DNA of 64,000 nucleotides, taken from assembly GCA_023212645.1 (NCBI GenBank), contig JALBYC010000001.1:558001-622000 (forward strand), written 5' to 3'. The translations under genes were made by a program, and so were the position numbers. Below the pieces are notes generated by a model. The model saw only the letters and a list, made by a program, of their open reading frames with translations, did not search any database and had not been told where the DNA came from. Shown in pieces: positions 28,157 to 40,085 of this stretch (its first letter is position 1; every line of letters begins with the position of its first letter). Source of the DNA: Farysia itapuensis. Its lineage: Eukaryota; Basidiomycota; Ustilaginomycetes; Ustilaginales; Ustilaginaceae.

Positions 28157-31156
28157 TCAGGCAGCAGCGAGTGGCTTGTCATCGTCCTCACTACTGCTGT
28201 TCTCTTCCTTGTCAATAGCCTTGATGGGCTTAGCCGTTTTCCGATCAGCCGTTGTCTGCTTCTTCAAAGTTCCGTTGGCTTTAGGCTTGAGTGCAGACGA
28301 GGCACCAGAGTCTGCAGCGTCAGTCATAGCTGCCATGGATCCGCCAGCGGCTCCTTCACCCTTGCGCGCCGCCGAGTCGAACTTTCGCATCTTGGACTGC
28401 GCTTGCTGAACAAACTTCCACTTGGCGGAGATATCGCGGCCGTCGTCACCGGACGCCGCCCATTTGAACTTCTTTTGAAGAGCATTAGCAAAGAATTGGG
28501 CCAGGTTCAGCACTTGAAGCCCAAGATCCATTTTTTCGCTGTCTGCAGATGGTTTGATGCTTTTGTCCGAGACTTTGCCTGCCTTGCTCTTCCTTTTTGG
28601 CTTGACGTCCTCTTTCTCTGTCTCTTCCTTCTTGATTTTTTTCCTCGGTGCCGTCTTGCCTTGTCCCATACCCACCAACGTGTTGTCCCACTCCTTGAGC
28701 CAGGCGAGAGTAATGCGCGGGTCAATGTAGTTGAGCTTTGATGTGCCCAACGCGACATCTGAGGTGTTGTTTTTGTTGGCTAGCTCGGCCTCCTGCTTTT
28801 TGATGGCTTCGAATTTGCTCACAATCTTCTTGGCCGAGCTGACAAAGTTACAGCTTGAAGCTAGGGATTTGTTTGACTTTCGCTCTTTATCCAGACGCTT
28901 GAGTGTTTCTTCCAGCGCCTTGATCTCTTCATCGACTTGTCTCTTGTCTTTGAAGCCCTTAATGGAAGCCTTGATGTCGTCTTCCAGATTTTTTGCCTTC
29001 TTCTTGCTCTCCTCGGCAAGTCCTTTCTGCTCGGCTTGGTACTGCAGTTCCGACTGTTGCCTTTGGAAGATCGATTGCAGCTTAGCTTTCTTGTCTGTTA
29101 CCATCTGTTCTTCGAATCGTTTGACTTTCTCCGCGTCGAGATTTTGAGGTTGTATGATCCTGTCGAATTGCTTCATGAATGGGTGCTCTTTCGCCTTGAA
29201 GTCTTTTCTGAGATCGCCGATCTTGTGAAAAGTAAAAATCTTTTGTTGCTCCTTCATGATGTCGTAGCGAATCTGAAAGATCTTGTCTTGCGAACGCTCT
29301 AGATTCTTGCTGAGCACCACGGGATTCACCGTCTTCTGATGATTACACAGAATAGCCACTTGCCGGTTTGCCTCATTGTATGCGAGTCGCAGATTGGTAG
29401 GGTTCACCTCGCGTTCTTGCGGCGTTGGACGCGTTTTGAGCCACTCAGCTGTTTGCTCGAGCAAACCTTGGAAGGTCACGGACGCGTTGTAGGTACGAAA
29501 AACCTTCGCGGATAGTCCTTTCATGTACTTGGACAAGAACTTGTTTACGGCATCAGGTGCCAGTGGTTGCATCTTTCCCCCAGAAGACTCGATTGGAGCG
29601 CAAAAAATGGGATCCGAGGGCTTCTTGCGAATAAAATTACCAGCTGCATCCTTCATACCATTGGTCTTGAGAAACATCGCCAGATTCTTGAAGACGTTAG
29701 GATTGGAGATCTTGAGATCCTCTTCGAATTTCATTGAGTCTTTGCCGAGAAACTCGAGATGGATCGTGTCCGGAGGCTTCACTTGTGCATGCTCGCAACG
29801 TAATGAACATACACCGAAAGTTTCGGCCTCATCCTCGCCCTTTTCATTACCGGCTCGCAGGGAGAAGTTGTCAATGAGCCAGACAATTGTAGCGATGGTT
29901 CTCTCGTGACGGACCTTAGACTTCAGGTCCTTGTTGACGTCTGAGCGGATCTGTTTAACAACCTTGTCAAGCCTGCGAGCCTTTTCGAACTTGTCGCGAT
30001 CTGAATTGGTCTTGAAGTTAGAAGTTGCGTCGAGGAAGACGTATTTGTAGGCGCCGTTGATGTTCTCCTTCCAATATGCCAACCATGTGACATCTTTCTT
30101 CTCCACCACCTCGGCCCAATTGCCGGAAGCAGGAGGAGGTCGGGGGATAGGATGATCAGAAGAGTGATTGATCGTGATGTCGCTTGGATGAATTCTTCGC
30201 TTCACTCTGCCGGCTTTTGGATGTGCACCTCTGCCCAAGAAAAGACCCGGTGGCTCGACGTTGACATTGCCGACTCTTTGTTCGACTCCGTCAACGAGGC
30301 AGATCTTCCACTGAAGTTCCTCGGCTTTCCTTTCCTCAATCTCACGCTTTCGCGCGGATGGAGCTAGTGCCTTTCTGCGATCGACTTCGGCGTCTTTGAG
30401 ACTCTTCCAATAGTTGTACATGTCACGGAAGTCAAGCTTGTCGAATGAAGTGATCTTGGTTCCGTCTTTTGGCGGATATTTCTTGAGATCAGAACGGAAG
30501 TCCTCGAAGAAGTTGCGATTGAAGATCGGATTGGTAGCGTGCTGTGTTTCGAGCTTGACCGCATAGAACATGGCGACCTCCTCCACCTCGGGTGAAAGAC
30601 GAACAGGCCTGCCCTCGTACTTGAGCGTGACTTCCGAAGGCAACGGGACGTACGGTTCGGGAAAGCGAGGGCCTTTGTGTACAAGAGTGTCCCACTTTTT
30701 GTCCCCGGAGCCCGTGATTGACATAGATTTGGGCGCTTTGGACTTGATCGTGCGGTCGCCATCATCATCATCGTCATCCTCGTCCTCTTCGTCGTCTTCA
30801 TCCGAGTCACTGTCGCTACTGCTCTTGCGATTAGTGACAATGTTAGTGAGAGGAGCATCAGAATCGGAGTCTGACTCCGAGTCGCTTTCGGACTTGACCG
30901 CGGGCTTCGTATTCTGAGAAGAAACGTTTGACTTTAGCGGCGCATCAGAATCATCCTCGCTGTCGTCCGATGCCTCATCCTTAGCCTTGGGATCTAGAGG
31001 TCCGTCGTTAGCGCTCAGCTCAATCTTTGGTCTTTTGAAGAGGGGCTTGTCATCTTCAGAACTGCTATCACTGTCCTTGATGAGGCTCTGTTTCGCTGGG
31101 CGTTTGTGGTGGCCATTGGAGCTGGTGGAGGGGGACGCAATACCAGCTCGGCTCAT
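28157..31156 (-). CDS. TOP1: DNA topoisomerase I
   Basis: This nuclear type IB topoisomerase relaxes supercoils via a 3'-phosphotyrosine. The protein is 999 aa in a single exon from ATG 31156. A long acidic/Ser-rich N-terminus (1-150) precedes the core. Active-site residues are visible: Arg in LRAGNEK, Lys in LGKDS, Arg in KVFRTYN, His in CNHQK, and catalytic Tyr810 in SKLNYIDPRI. The linker is a Lys/Glu-rich coiled coil. Odd features are a ~55-residue basic insert after the Tyr, before the FKWA-like C-terminal helix, and a further ~100-residue tail ending SSSEDDDKPLAAA, which echoes SSSEDDKPL near the N-terminus. Family proteins usually end about 40 residues past the Tyr. An ORF abuts its start (see findings). 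Confidence 0.96.
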   Translation of the reverse strand: MSRAGIASPSTSSNGHHKRPAKQSLIKDSDSSSEDDKPLFKRPKIELSANDGPLDPKAKDEASDDSEDDSDAPLKSNVSSQNTKPAVKSESDSESDSDSDAPLTNIVTNRKSSSDSDSDEDDEEDEDDDDDDGDRTIKSKAPKSMSITGSGDKKWDTLVHKGPRFPEPYVPLPSEVTLKYEGRPVRLSPEVEEVAMFYAVKLETQHATNPIFNRNFFEDFRSDLKKYPPKDGTKITSFDKLDFRDMYNYWKSLKDAEVDRRKALAPSARKREIEERKAEELQWKICLVDGVEQRVGNVNVEPPGLFLGRGAHPKAGRVKRRIHPSDITINHSSDHPIPRPPPASGNWAEVVEKKDVTWLAYWKENINGAYKYVFLDATSNFKTNSDRDKFEKARRLDKVVKQIRSDVNKDLKSKVRHERTIATIVWLIDNFSLRAGNEKGEDEAETFGVCSLRCEHAQVKPPDTIHLEFLGKDSMKFEEDLKISNPNVFKNLAMFLKTNGMKDAAGNFIRKKPSDPIFCAPIESSGGKMQPLAPDAVNKFLSKYMKGLSAKVFRTYNASVTFQGLLEQTAEWLKTRPTPQEREVNPTNLRLAYNEANRQVAILCNHQKTVNPVVLSKNLERSQDKIFQIRYDIMKEQQKIFTFHKIGDLRKDFKAKEHPFMKQFDRIIQPQNLDAEKVKRFEEQMVTDKKAKLQSIFQRQQSELQYQAEQKGLAEESKKKAKNLEDDIKASIKGFKDKRQVDEEIKALEETLKRLDKERKSNKSLASSCNFVSSAKKIVSKFEAIKKQEAELANKNNTSDVALGTSKLNYIDPRITLAWLKEWDNTLVGMGQGKTAPRKKIKKEETEKEDVKPKRKSKAGKVSDKSIKPSADSEKMDLGLQVLNLAQFFANALQKKFKWAASGDDGRDISAKWKFVQQAQSKMRKFDSAARKGEGAAGGSMAAMTDAADSGASSALKPKANGTLKKQTTADRKTAKPIKAIDKEENSSSEDDDKPLAAA

Positions 31157-31744
31157 GGTCGTACCTCGGATCTATCCAGGCAGCTGAGAAGGCGAATGTG
31201 TCTGCGGAGAGTCGCTTCAGAATGTTGGTTCGAGACAGCAGAGATATAGAGATGAAGAATGGTAGGGAGCAACACAGCCAAGAAGTTATTTGGTGGAGGA
31301 CGTGAACCGTGGGCGACTTTTGTCGGGCCTAACGCGCGGTAGAGTTCCAGAAGTCGGCTCCGAAATTGCCTGTTGCTGCGAATGGACTCCACCATCATTG
31401 CCTTAGACCGCCGTCACATTACATAGGTTGGTCAATACGTGGTAAGTAGCTATTTGAAGGCCACTTGAAAGCTTGATCCGCGAGCACAGACAACCTTCTG
31501 GGCAGTCTGTGCGTTGTGTCATTATCACAGCAACTGACAGTTTGTGTTTGTCCCAAAACCCATATAGACTCCATCTTACTTTCAGGCCAGCTTCGTCCAA
31601 ACTTCGACACGCCTGGTAAGCCTCAAGTCAGAAAAGCTGCAGCCTCGCTCGCAGCATCTATGCTGACTCTCTTGCATACCAACTGCGATACATTTGGTCG
31701 ATCCGGCGTTGTTTAGATTGCTCGATTTGCCCAACTCTCTTAAG
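31157..31744. promoter_or_regulatory. Divergent promoter of TOP1 and complex I B12
   Basis: This 588-bp region lies between divergent genes. On the minus strand it contains an 81-codon ATG-initiated frame (31398-31153) that overlaps the TOP1 ATG by ATGA. On the plus strand a GTAAGC...TTTAG span (about 31617-31719) could be a 5'UTR intron of the B12 gene. I see no other gene. Confidence 0.45.
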
Positions 31745-31960
31745 ATGTCTCAGCTATATAGAGACCCATGGGCGAAGCGCGAGGCGTGGCGCAAGCATCC
31801 CGTTTTCTCCAAAAGATTCATGCTGCGCAACCTGTTCCCCGGCTTCGGTATTGGTCTCGGTGCCTTTCTTGTTTACTGGGCCGTCGACACAATCACTCAT
31901 CCTGCCAACATCGAGAAGCTCAAGGAAGACGCTCGCAGACAGACAGGACGATCTCAGTAA
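31745..31960 (+). CDS. NDUFB3: NADH dehydrogenase B12 subunit (NDUFB3 family)
   Basis: This is a 71-aa accessory subunit of mitochondrial complex I, in the membrane arm. It starts at ATG 31745; the upstream frame has only a TTG. The N-terminus SQLYRDPWAKREAWRKHP is the B12 signature (DPW..REAWR). A single membrane segment runs from about residue 30 to 47 (PGFGIGLGAFLVYWAVD), and the C-terminus is charged. The short length is normal for the family. A 5'UTR intron is possible. Confidence 0.9.
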   Translation: MSQLYRDPWAKREAWRKHPVFSKRFMLRNLFPGFGIGLGAFLVYWAVDTITHPANIEKLKEDARRQTGRSQ

Positions 31961-34457
<2,497 letters not shown>

Positions 34458-35037
34458 GCTGTGCTGTTGAGCAGCTTCTCTAAAATAGATTATACACACA
34501 CACACATACACACACACACAGAGTGTCAAAAGTAAAGCAGTTGGCTGGATTTGACGTGCCTGTGCGATATCATCAGAACGTGTGCAACAGAATAATAAAT
34601 TTCGAACGCGGGTTCCGAGTTCTTCCTAGATCGGACTCGAATCTCCTGGCTCACAGCTTCGATTGATATACTTGATAGCCATCTCGATCCACGCTCTGCA
34701 GCGCACAACACTCGTCGACCACTGTTGAGCACTCGCTTCGATTCTGTGGAGTCTTGAATGATGGTATCGTGCGCACTGAGAAAGGAAAGCCGACTTGAGC
34801 GCTGATCGGAAGATTCCGAGACATGGTACAAAAATGAAATCGAGTTGTAATGACGATGAAGCGCTTTGTATTGAGTATCAGCTCCAGGCAGAGATTTGGA
34901 AACTTTTTTTTTAGGACGGCGACTGCGCCTGTTTGGAAACGAGCACGGTCGGTGCGGCTCGGACAGATCTTCTCTCTGACATCTTCTCACCATCTATCCC
35001 CATCACCACTCCCTTGTCAAGCACATACACCCTAAAA
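34458..35037. other. Intergenic with CA microsatellite
   Basis: This 580-bp stretch lies between MET3 and the phosphate carrier, both plus strand. A (CA)n tract at about 34492-34519 sits in the MET3 3' flank. The remainder is presumed promoter. A 155-codon minus frame here has no recognisable features. Confidence 0.4.
34492..34519. repeat. CA dinucleotide microsatellite
   Basis: An interrupted run of CA dinucleotides (broken by one TA) begins 34 bp downstream of the MET3 stop. Confidence 0.75.
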
Positions 35038-36033
35038 ATGGCTTCCTTCTCTGAAAGATTCACCAAGGGTACTGCCATGAGTACTTTCCCTCTTCACTCG
35101 GTTGCGGAAGCTATCAAGCCCGCACCAACGGGTGTGGATCTGTACTCCCGATTCTTCCTTGCCGGTGCGCTCTGCTGCTCCATCACTCACGGTGCCGTTA
35201 CACCTATCGATGTCGTCAAGACCCGTATTCAGCTTGAACCTGCTGTCTACAACCGAGGCATGATTGGCGGTTTCCGTCAGGTTATTGCCAAGGAAGGCGC
35301 TGGTGCCCTTCTCACCGGTCTCGGCCCCACTGTTCTCGGATACTTCCTCCAGGGTGGTTTCAAATTCGGTGGTTACGAACTCTTCAAGAAGCTCCTCGTT
35401 GACCAGATGGACACGGACACTGCCATCAAGAACCGTATGCCCATCTACCTCGGTGCCTCCGCCGCTGCTGAATTTTTCGCCGATATCGCCCTTTGCCCTC
35501 TGGAAGCCACCCGAATCCGACTTGTATCGCAGCCCACCTTTGCCAACGGTCTTGCCGGCGGATTCGCCCGCATTGCCCGCGAGGAGGGTCTTGGTGGATT
35601 CTATGCTGGTTTCGGTCCCATTCTGTTCAAGCAGATTCCTTACAACATGGCCAAGTTTGCTACCATGGAAGTCGTCCTCGAAAATGCCATCCAGGCCTAC
35701 GGCAAGCCCAAGGCTGAGCTCAAGGGAGGCGAAGCTACCGTACTTAACCTTGGTTCCGGTCTGATCGCCGGTTTCGCTGCTGCCACCATCTCGCAACCCG
35801 CTGACACCCTCCTGTCCAAGATCAACAAGCAGAAGGCCGCCCCTGGTGAGACCATCGTTGGCCGCCTCACCTCCATGTCCAGCCAGCTCGGATTCCGAGG
35901 ACTGTTCTCTGGTCTCCCAACCCGTCTTGTCATGATCGGTACCATCACCGCTGGTCAATTCACGATCTACGGAGAGATCAAGAAGGTCTTCAACGTCGGA
36001 TCCTCGTCCGTCGAGATTTCCAAGGCTGCCTAA
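35038..36033 (+). CDS. MIR1: Mitochondrial phosphate carrier
   Basis: This inner-membrane carrier imports phosphate with protons. The 331-aa protein starts at ATG 35038; the upstream frame lacks an ATG. Three mitochondrial-carrier repeats carry the signature sequences [22 protein letters not shown] and [10 protein letters not shown]. The segment [13 protein letters not shown] is typical of Pic/Mir1. A six-TM architecture is inferred from the repeats. No long presequence is present, as in fungal Mir1. Single exon. The convergent 3' region leads to the small mini-gene and the LeuRS gene. Confidence 0.95.
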   Translation: MASFSERFTKGTAMSTFPLHSVAEAIKPAPTGVDLYSRFFLAGALCCSITHGAVTPIDVVKTRIQLEPAVYNRGMIGGFRQVIAKEGAGALLTGLGPTVLGYFLQGGFKFGGYELFKKLLVDQMDTDTAIKNRMPIYLGASAAAEFFADIALCPLEATRIRLVSQPTFANGLAGGFARIAREEGLGGFYAGFGPILFKQIPYNMAKFATMEVVLENAIQAYGKPKAELKGGEATVLNLGSGLIAGFAAATISQPADTLLSKINKQKAAPGETIVGRLTSMSSQLGFRGLFSGLPTRLVMIGTITAGQFTIYGEIKKVFNVGSSSVEISKAA

Positions 36034-36408
36034 GCGAGTCTGTCTCCATCCCATCTGTCATAGTAGATATTATCAGTCCATTGTCATTTCGGCCAGGAAC
36101 CTCTCTGAGCTTCAATTTGATTTACCTTCAACTCTTCTCTGGGCTAGACGCTGTAAGCCACACAATATGCTTAGGAGTTGAGAGTCTCTGAGAGTGCCGA
36201 AATCGGCCTACGAACCAAGGTTGAACAAGGGCTGAGCTGATGCCTCCTATCCGTTCAGGAGGCATCACAAACCTTCATTACCTCCTATATTGAACGCTGA
36301 CCCTGATACGAGTGTCCTACTTAAGAGGGGAGGTTCTGCCACTAAATCGACCTGTTACATTCACCATAACCCACTCTCTTTGAAAAAGACATCTTGTTCG
36401 CCATCAGC
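36034..36408. other. Intergenic with a perfect hairpin
   Basis: This 375-bp stretch follows the phosphate-carrier stop. It contains an 11-bp inverted repeat with an 8-nt loop at 36238-36267, described separately. The upstream part of the candidate mini-gene (pyrimidine-rich) lies at its end. Confidence 0.4.
36238..36267. repeat. 11-bp inverted repeat (hairpin)
   Basis: TGATGCCTCCT at 36238-36248 is the perfect complement of AGGAGGCATCA at 36257-36267, with an 8-nt loop. It is in the 3' region of the phosphate-carrier gene, before the candidate mini-gene. Function is unknown: it could be a 3'UTR element or chance. Confidence 0.6.
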
Positions 36409-36642
36409 ATGACTGTAAGTCTTCGCCAGGTTTCCATTAGAAACACACGCTGATCCTCTTGCTATCTGTGAAAACCTCACAAGGCCAACGTTGGGTTCAG
36501 TTCCCTTTTTGTGTTGCACCTTGGTCCGCCGCAACAGTTCTGGTGCCACAGCTGCGGCGCTCTAGCAAGCTACCAGCAGCCTCACTGTAACCATTGCAAG
36601 AACCGAGATCTTCGTCCTTTCCCTCCCCGATCTCGACAGTAA
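36409..36642 (+). CDS. Candidate small zinc-ribbon protein (54 aa, spliced)
   Basis: No unspliced ORF covers this gene. Exon 1 is ATGACT (36409-36414), followed by a 69-nt intron 36415-36483 (donor GTAAGT, CTGAT 36 nt upstream of acceptor CACAAG) and exon 2 at 36484-36642. The joined frame encodes 54 aa with WCHSC and CNHC pairs (CxxC-x10-CxxC), then NRDLRPFPP. The upstream leader resembles a 5'UTR. The arrangement suits a zinc ribbon, but I do not recognise a named family. Evidence is the intact intron signals, phase match and Cys pairing; there is no homologue known to me. It could also be a chance frame. Confidence 0.45.
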
Positions 36643-36743
36643 AGGCTAAACGATCTCCAGTACCTAGCTGTCTGCATTACTCACACATCAAGCACTCGGT
36701 TCAAATGATTGACTCTGATTCACGACAGAACATGGGCTACAAT

Positions 36744-39700
36744 CTAATTGGCGCTTGCAGAAGACTCGATGTTGGCGAAGTTGAACGAGGGGTGACCTGG
36801 CTCGGCTGTCTCGAGAACCTTTGGGTCGATCTCCACATCCTTGTAGCTGGCTGCGTCTTCGACATCGTAAATGTGGATCTGGCTGAAGTGCATGCTCTTT
36901 TTGAAGTAGCCCGAGGTGGCACGAAGTGTCTCGATCTCGTTGAAAGGAAGCTGGCGGTTGAAGGCCGTCTGAGCACCGAAGTCTGCAATGCGCTTCTTGA
37001 ACGTGACGATAAAGTTCATCACCTTCTTATCCTTGAGCATGCCGTGCTGCGCAAGATCCTCGCGGATCGCTTTGTCGTCAAACGTTGCCGAAGACTCGTC
37101 GTAGTGAGCCTGTACGATTGACACACATCTATCTTGCCACTCGGGGAAGTTTTTGGCGACGAACATGCGACATTCCTTGGGAGCACGTTCGTTGTATTTG
37201 GTTGCACTGGCATTAGGAGCGACATTCTTGCCTTTGGCCTTCTTTGATAACAGGATCTCAGCGTCCCGCACGGTTTTGACAGTGCCAGAAACGTACATAA
37301 GCGCCTCGGTAATCGAGTTGTCGACCGGCGCAGAGAGCTCAGGCCATCGTGCCATCTGTACAGACGTCGACTCGCCCAGCAGCGATCTCCAGACGTGCTC
37401 GGAAAAGTGGGATGCAATGGGCTCAATAAGGAGCGCCTGAACCCTAATCCATCGCATGACTAGGTCAACATGCATCCCAATGTCAGCGGTAGCCTCTCGG
37501 TACAAGTCTCGTGCAGACTGCAACTCGTAAAAGCCAAATTTGGTCGTGTCCTTGTACATCGCCTTGTTATAGGCGTCGTTGGTCTGCTGGATAAGGTTGT
37601 TGATCTGATTGTCGAAAGCTTTGTCCCAGAACGAGTCCTTCGGTCCGGATCGGAGCTTGTCTTTGTTCTGTACCATCTCTGCACACCACTCAATGAGCGT
37701 GTGCAGACGCAGAATGTTGGCATTGGCGGTCTTTTCCTCGAAGTTGGCATCCTCGATACCATCACCAGCGTCGGCCAGCGAGAGTCGCGTAGCGTCTGCA
37801 CCAAACTTCTCGATGGACTGTCGCAGAGTTAGCGAGTTGCCCGTAGACTTGGACATTTTCTTGCCATTGAGCATCAAGTGACCGTTGGCTCGCATTCCGC
37901 GGGGCCAATGGTGCTCGGGGAAGAGAGCAGCGTGCACATAGACACAGAAGGTTAGATGGTTAGGAATCAGATCCTTGCCTGACGATCGAAGATCCATGGG
38001 GTAGAAGTAGCGGAACTCGCGTCGCAGCACTTCGGCCTTTTCTAGGGGAATGGTAGTGTCTTTTGGGTAGTCGGCGTTGCCAAGGATATAGTCCCAAATG
38101 TCATCAGTCAGCTCTTCAGCTTTGATACCAATGGGCCCCACCTTAGATCCATCCTCAACACCGCCTTGCAAATGGTGCGCAATGGTGTAGTACGACATGT
38201 AAATGGTGGAGTCACTGAGCGACTCGACAAGGTATTGCGGATCCCATGGCAATTTGGAGCCCAGGCCATAGGACCGAGCACATGCCCATTGCTTGAGCCA
38301 ATCGATAACGCCCTCGAAAGCGTTACGAGTCTCAGGCTGGAACGTGTTCATCTGCGCAATCAATTTGCTAGCTTGAGCCTTCCATGAATCCTCTCCGTAG
38401 TCCATGTACCATTGGTCGCAGAGCGCGACGACACACTCGTCAGCACTTCGCGAAATGATCTTGCCCTCTGGCTCTGCGTAGGGGAATGCCAGACCGGCAG
38501 CGATCATTTCTTCGCGCACTTTCGGCTTAGCCTCTTGTACGGATTTGCCTTTGTACGTGCCGACGAGCATGGTTCCATTGTAGAAGCCTTCCTTGTAGGC
38601 GATCTCCTTGGCTTCAGCAAGCTGGTTCTTATCTTTGGCACTCTGAATTTTAAGCTGCTTCACGAGAGCTTCGGCAATCATATCACCGTACGCAGGGGTG
38701 CTGATCACTGGAATGACTTCGAGAGCAGCCCATTGTGGGTCAATCTTGTAGTATTCGGCCTTTTTGCGCAATTCCATTAGTGTCGCATAGTCGTCCGGTG
38801 AGTCAGAGGGTACCGATGTGACTACACCAGTGCCTTTGGTCGCGAGTACAGTCTCCATTGGCAGCACGTAGACCTCCTCGTAGATACCGAAGGGTGCCTT
38901 GATCTTGGTCCCTACAAGCTGCGATCCCTTGACAGTGGCGAGGCACTTGACTTGGCCTCGTTCTTTGGTCGTGCCCTGGAAGGCCATGTTCCGAGCAGCA
39001 CGTTCCGTGCAGATGTAGACGTCGGTGTCGTTGATCTCGTATGCACCATAGTCGATCGATGGGCCAACAAAGCAGTTTGTCTGACCGTACATGGTCTCTG
39101 GACGCAGAGTCGCAGCGACAAAGAAGACCTTTTTGCCCTGAAGCTTTGCATCGAGCTCAGGAGCGGCAAGGGAGCCCCACTGTACGAGCTGCATTCTGAG
39201 AGCGGTGTATTCTTGCGGTCCCAGGCCCTCTCCGTCAGATCGATCGTGGTCCATGCAAGGTTGGCCATCTTTGGGAGAGTAGATGGTGTAACGCTCACCG
39301 AACTTGATTTTGTTCATGTCGTGAAGCTTGTTCATTTGCCATCGCACAAAGCTGTCATAGTACGGATTGACGTCAGTGGTGATGAAAGCACGTCGCCAGT
39401 CGATACGCGAGCCAAAGTCGGTGCAGTCAGCTTTTGCAATCGGTGGAAAGTAGCTCAACCAGTAGTTGGCGTCCGCGAACTTCTTGATCTCGTCTTTCGG
39501 CACTCCAGAGTTGATCATGATCTGGAATTGATACTTGAGTCCGGTGTCTTTTCCGGCCAGCTTTCCTTTTGTTGCTTTAGTCACATTTGACTTCGTCGCG
39601 CTGGACGTGTTGGCAGTTGGCGGGGGAGGAGCATCAGCGGCCTCCTCTTCGATCTCTGGATCTTTGTATCCGGCAAAGTCTTCACCGAACATTTCGATTT

Positions 39701-40085
39701 CTCGGACCAACTTATCGGCAGCCGATCGAATCGGCATGCCGGTGCAGTGGAAGGCCCATGGAAACAAGGCCCGCTTGCCCTGCATGCGTTCGTATCCGGC
39801 CGCGAACTCGACCTTGGACAAGGTAAAGGCATGTCCGAGATGCAGAGACCCATTCATGTAGGCGTATGGGATGGTAGCGAACCACTTTGGATACTTGGCT
39901 CGTACCTCATCAGGAGTCATGTCGACGAGACCTTCATCTTGGGTGGGCGCATCAACGTCAAAGACACGTTCCTGCTTCCAGTATTGCTGCGTCTCCTTTT
40001 CAAGCTTTTGCAGGAAATCTCGCTTCGAAGTGTTCTCGAGCTGGATAGGACCGCCGTCATCTTTGACAGCTTCTTTCGGCGGCAT
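36744..40085 (-). CDS. CDC60: Leucyl-tRNA synthetase, cytosolic
   Basis: This enzyme charges tRNA-Leu in the cytosol. The 1113-aa protein is a single exon from ATG 40085, with the size expected for the eukaryotic/archaeal type. The HIGH-type motif is GSLHLGHAFT near residue 80. The connective-peptide editing domain carries TLRPETMYGQTNCFVGP (Thr-rich editing motif). KMSKS is intact in LNGKKMSKSTGNSL. The C-terminal extension (about 900-1113) is the eukaryotic-specific part. No mitochondrial presequence is seen. It converges with the zinc-ribbon candidate, and is divergent from MED12. Confidence 0.96.
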   Translation of the reverse strand: MPPKEAVKDDGGPIQLENTSKRDFLQKLEKETQQYWKQERVFDVDAPTQDEGLVDMTPDEVRAKYPKWFATIPYAYMNGSLHLGHAFTLSKVEFAAGYERMQGKRALFPWAFHCTGMPIRSAADKLVREIEMFGEDFAGYKDPEIEEEAADAPPPPTANTSSATKSNVTKATKGKLAGKDTGLKYQFQIMINSGVPKDEIKKFADANYWLSYFPPIAKADCTDFGSRIDWRRAFITTDVNPYYDSFVRWQMNKLHDMNKIKFGERYTIYSPKDGQPCMDHDRSDGEGLGPQEYTALRMQLVQWGSLAAPELDAKLQGKKVFFVAATLRPETMYGQTNCFVGPSIDYGAYEINDTDVYICTERAARNMAFQGTTKERGQVKCLATVKGSQLVGTKIKAPFGIYEEVYVLPMETVLATKGTGVVTSVPSDSPDDYATLMELRKKAEYYKIDPQWAALEVIPVISTPAYGDMIAEALVKQLKIQSAKDKNQLAEAKEIAYKEGFYNGTMLVGTYKGKSVQEAKPKVREEMIAAGLAFPYAEPEGKIISRSADECVVALCDQWYMDYGEDSWKAQASKLIAQMNTFQPETRNAFEGVIDWLKQWACARSYGLGSKLPWDPQYLVESLSDSTIYMSYYTIAHHLQGGVEDGSKVGPIGIKAEELTDDIWDYILGNADYPKDTTIPLEKAEVLRREFRYFYPMDLRSSGKDLIPNHLTFCVYVHAALFPEHHWPRGMRANGHLMLNGKKMSKSTGNSLTLRQSIEKFGADATRLSLADAGDGIEDANFEEKTANANILRLHTLIEWCAEMVQNKDKLRSGPKDSFWDKAFDNQINNLIQQTNDAYNKAMYKDTTKFGFYELQSARDLYREATADIGMHVDLVMRWIRVQALLIEPIASHFSEHVWRSLLGESTSVQMARWPELSAPVDNSITEALMYVSGTVKTVRDAEILLSKKAKGKNVAPNASATKYNERAPKECRMFVAKNFPEWQDRCVSIVQAHYDESSATFDDKAIREDLAQHGMLKDKKVMNFIVTFKKRIADFGAQTAFNRQLPFNEIETLRATSGYFKKSMHFSQIHIYDVEDAASYKDVEIDPKVLETAEPGHPSFNFANIESSASAN

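Noticed and set aside
34526..34993. 155-codon minus-strand ORF
   Set aside because: It lies in the phosphate-carrier promoter, with no recognised features.
34933..35037. N-terminal extension of the phosphate carrier
   Set aside because: It starts with TTG, and the ATG at 35038 begins the conserved protein.
35032..36054. 340-codon minus-strand ORF
   Set aside because: It is an antisense frame over the mitochondrial phosphate carrier, caused by codon bias rather than a gene.
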